Positions 5,401-5,524 of a stretch of 5,524 nucleotides of DNA are shown here, piece after piece. The position numbers and the translations under genes are program-made. The DNA is taken from NCBI GenBank assembly GCA_031290815.1, contig JAISLO010000266.1:1-5524 (forward strand). The letters are read 5' to 3'. Below the pieces are notes generated by a model. That model had not been told where the DNA came from, ran no database searches, and was given only the letters and a program-made list of their open reading frames with translations. This stretch comes from Synergistaceae bacterium (GTDB lineage Bacteria; Synergistota; Synergistia; Synergistales; Synergistaceae). Within the stretch, counting starts at the first letter, position 1, and the number at the start of each line of letters is the position of its first letter.

Positions 5401-5524
5401 TCAAACGAAGCGGGCTCCTATCGTCCTGGACAGCTCAGCCGCCTCGTTTACGATCTCCTCTATCATCTCCCTGGCCGGTTGTATTTTTTTGACCAGTCCG
5501 GCGATCTGGCCCGACATGACGGAT
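5401..5524 (-). CDS. fabK: Enoyl-[ACP] reductase FabK, C-terminal end (partial)
   Basis: Only the last 40 codons are in the window; the gene enters from the right edge and stops at TGA 5401-5403. The frame reads SVMSGQIAGLVKKIQPAREM and then an acidic helix IEEIVNEAAELSRTIG. This matches the end of FabK-type proteins of the nitronate monooxygenase/2-nitropropane dioxygenase family, where a (M)(S/A)GQ(I/S)AGL(V/I)K segment contributes to the FMN pocket and is followed by a closing helix. FabK is the FMN- and NAD(P)H-dependent enoyl-ACP reductase that replaces FabI in several Gram-positive and anaerobic lineages and is naturally insensitive to triclosan. The position just before fabD is its usual place. 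The catalytic part is outside the window, so a nitronate monooxygenase paralogue cannot be excluded from the sequence alone, but the context makes FabK much more likely. Confidence 0.85.
   Translation of the reverse strand, partial: SVMSGQIAGLVKKIQPAREMIEEIVNEAAELSRTIGARFV

Noticed and set aside
1..5524. CRISPR array, tRNA, rRNA, insertion sequence or phage remnant
   Set aside because: No repeat-spacer pattern, tRNA cloverleaf, rRNA sequence, transposase motif or terminal inverted repeats were seen on either strand.

Overview
The window comes from a bacterial chromosome and holds core, vertically inherited genes. Seven genes can be identified, two of them cut by the window edges. On the + strand the extreme left edge carries the last codons of ftsZ, the end of a division (dcw) cluster. 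Everything else is on the - strand and reads right to left: fabK (C-terminal end only), fabD, fabG, acpP, fabF, rnc, and a secreted protein of the TroA/ZnuA substrate-binding fold. The two blocks converge in a 74-bp gap at 209-282.

The fabK-fabD-fabG-acpP-fabF-rnc order and the use of FabK (FMN enoyl-ACP reductase) rather than FabI fit Firmicutes-like or Synergistota-like bacteria. The moderately GC-rich sequence and the ftsZ neighbour make Synergistota my best guess, but this is inference from gene content and not a phylogenetic result.

The fab genes form most of a type II fatty-acid synthase. FabD loads malonyl groups onto ACP, FabF condenses, FabG reduces the 3-keto group, and FabK performs the last reduction. 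The dehydratase, FabH and Acc genes are not in view. rnc (RNase III) follows fabF, as in many bacteria, and its stop codon overlaps the start of the TroA-like gene.

The block is probably more than one transcription unit. A candidate extended -10 promoter lies just upstream of fabD. A 147-bp AT-rich gap with phased GTTTAG repeats separates fabG from acpP. A strong intrinsic terminator lies between acpP and fabF, with the fabF ribosome binding site directly after its U-tract. This would let acpP be expressed more highly than its neighbours, with readthrough supplying fabF-rnc-troA-like.

The least ordinary gene is the TroA-like protein. It keeps the family's sequence framework but appears to have lost the metal-binding histidines. 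No previously undescribed multi-gene system is evident.
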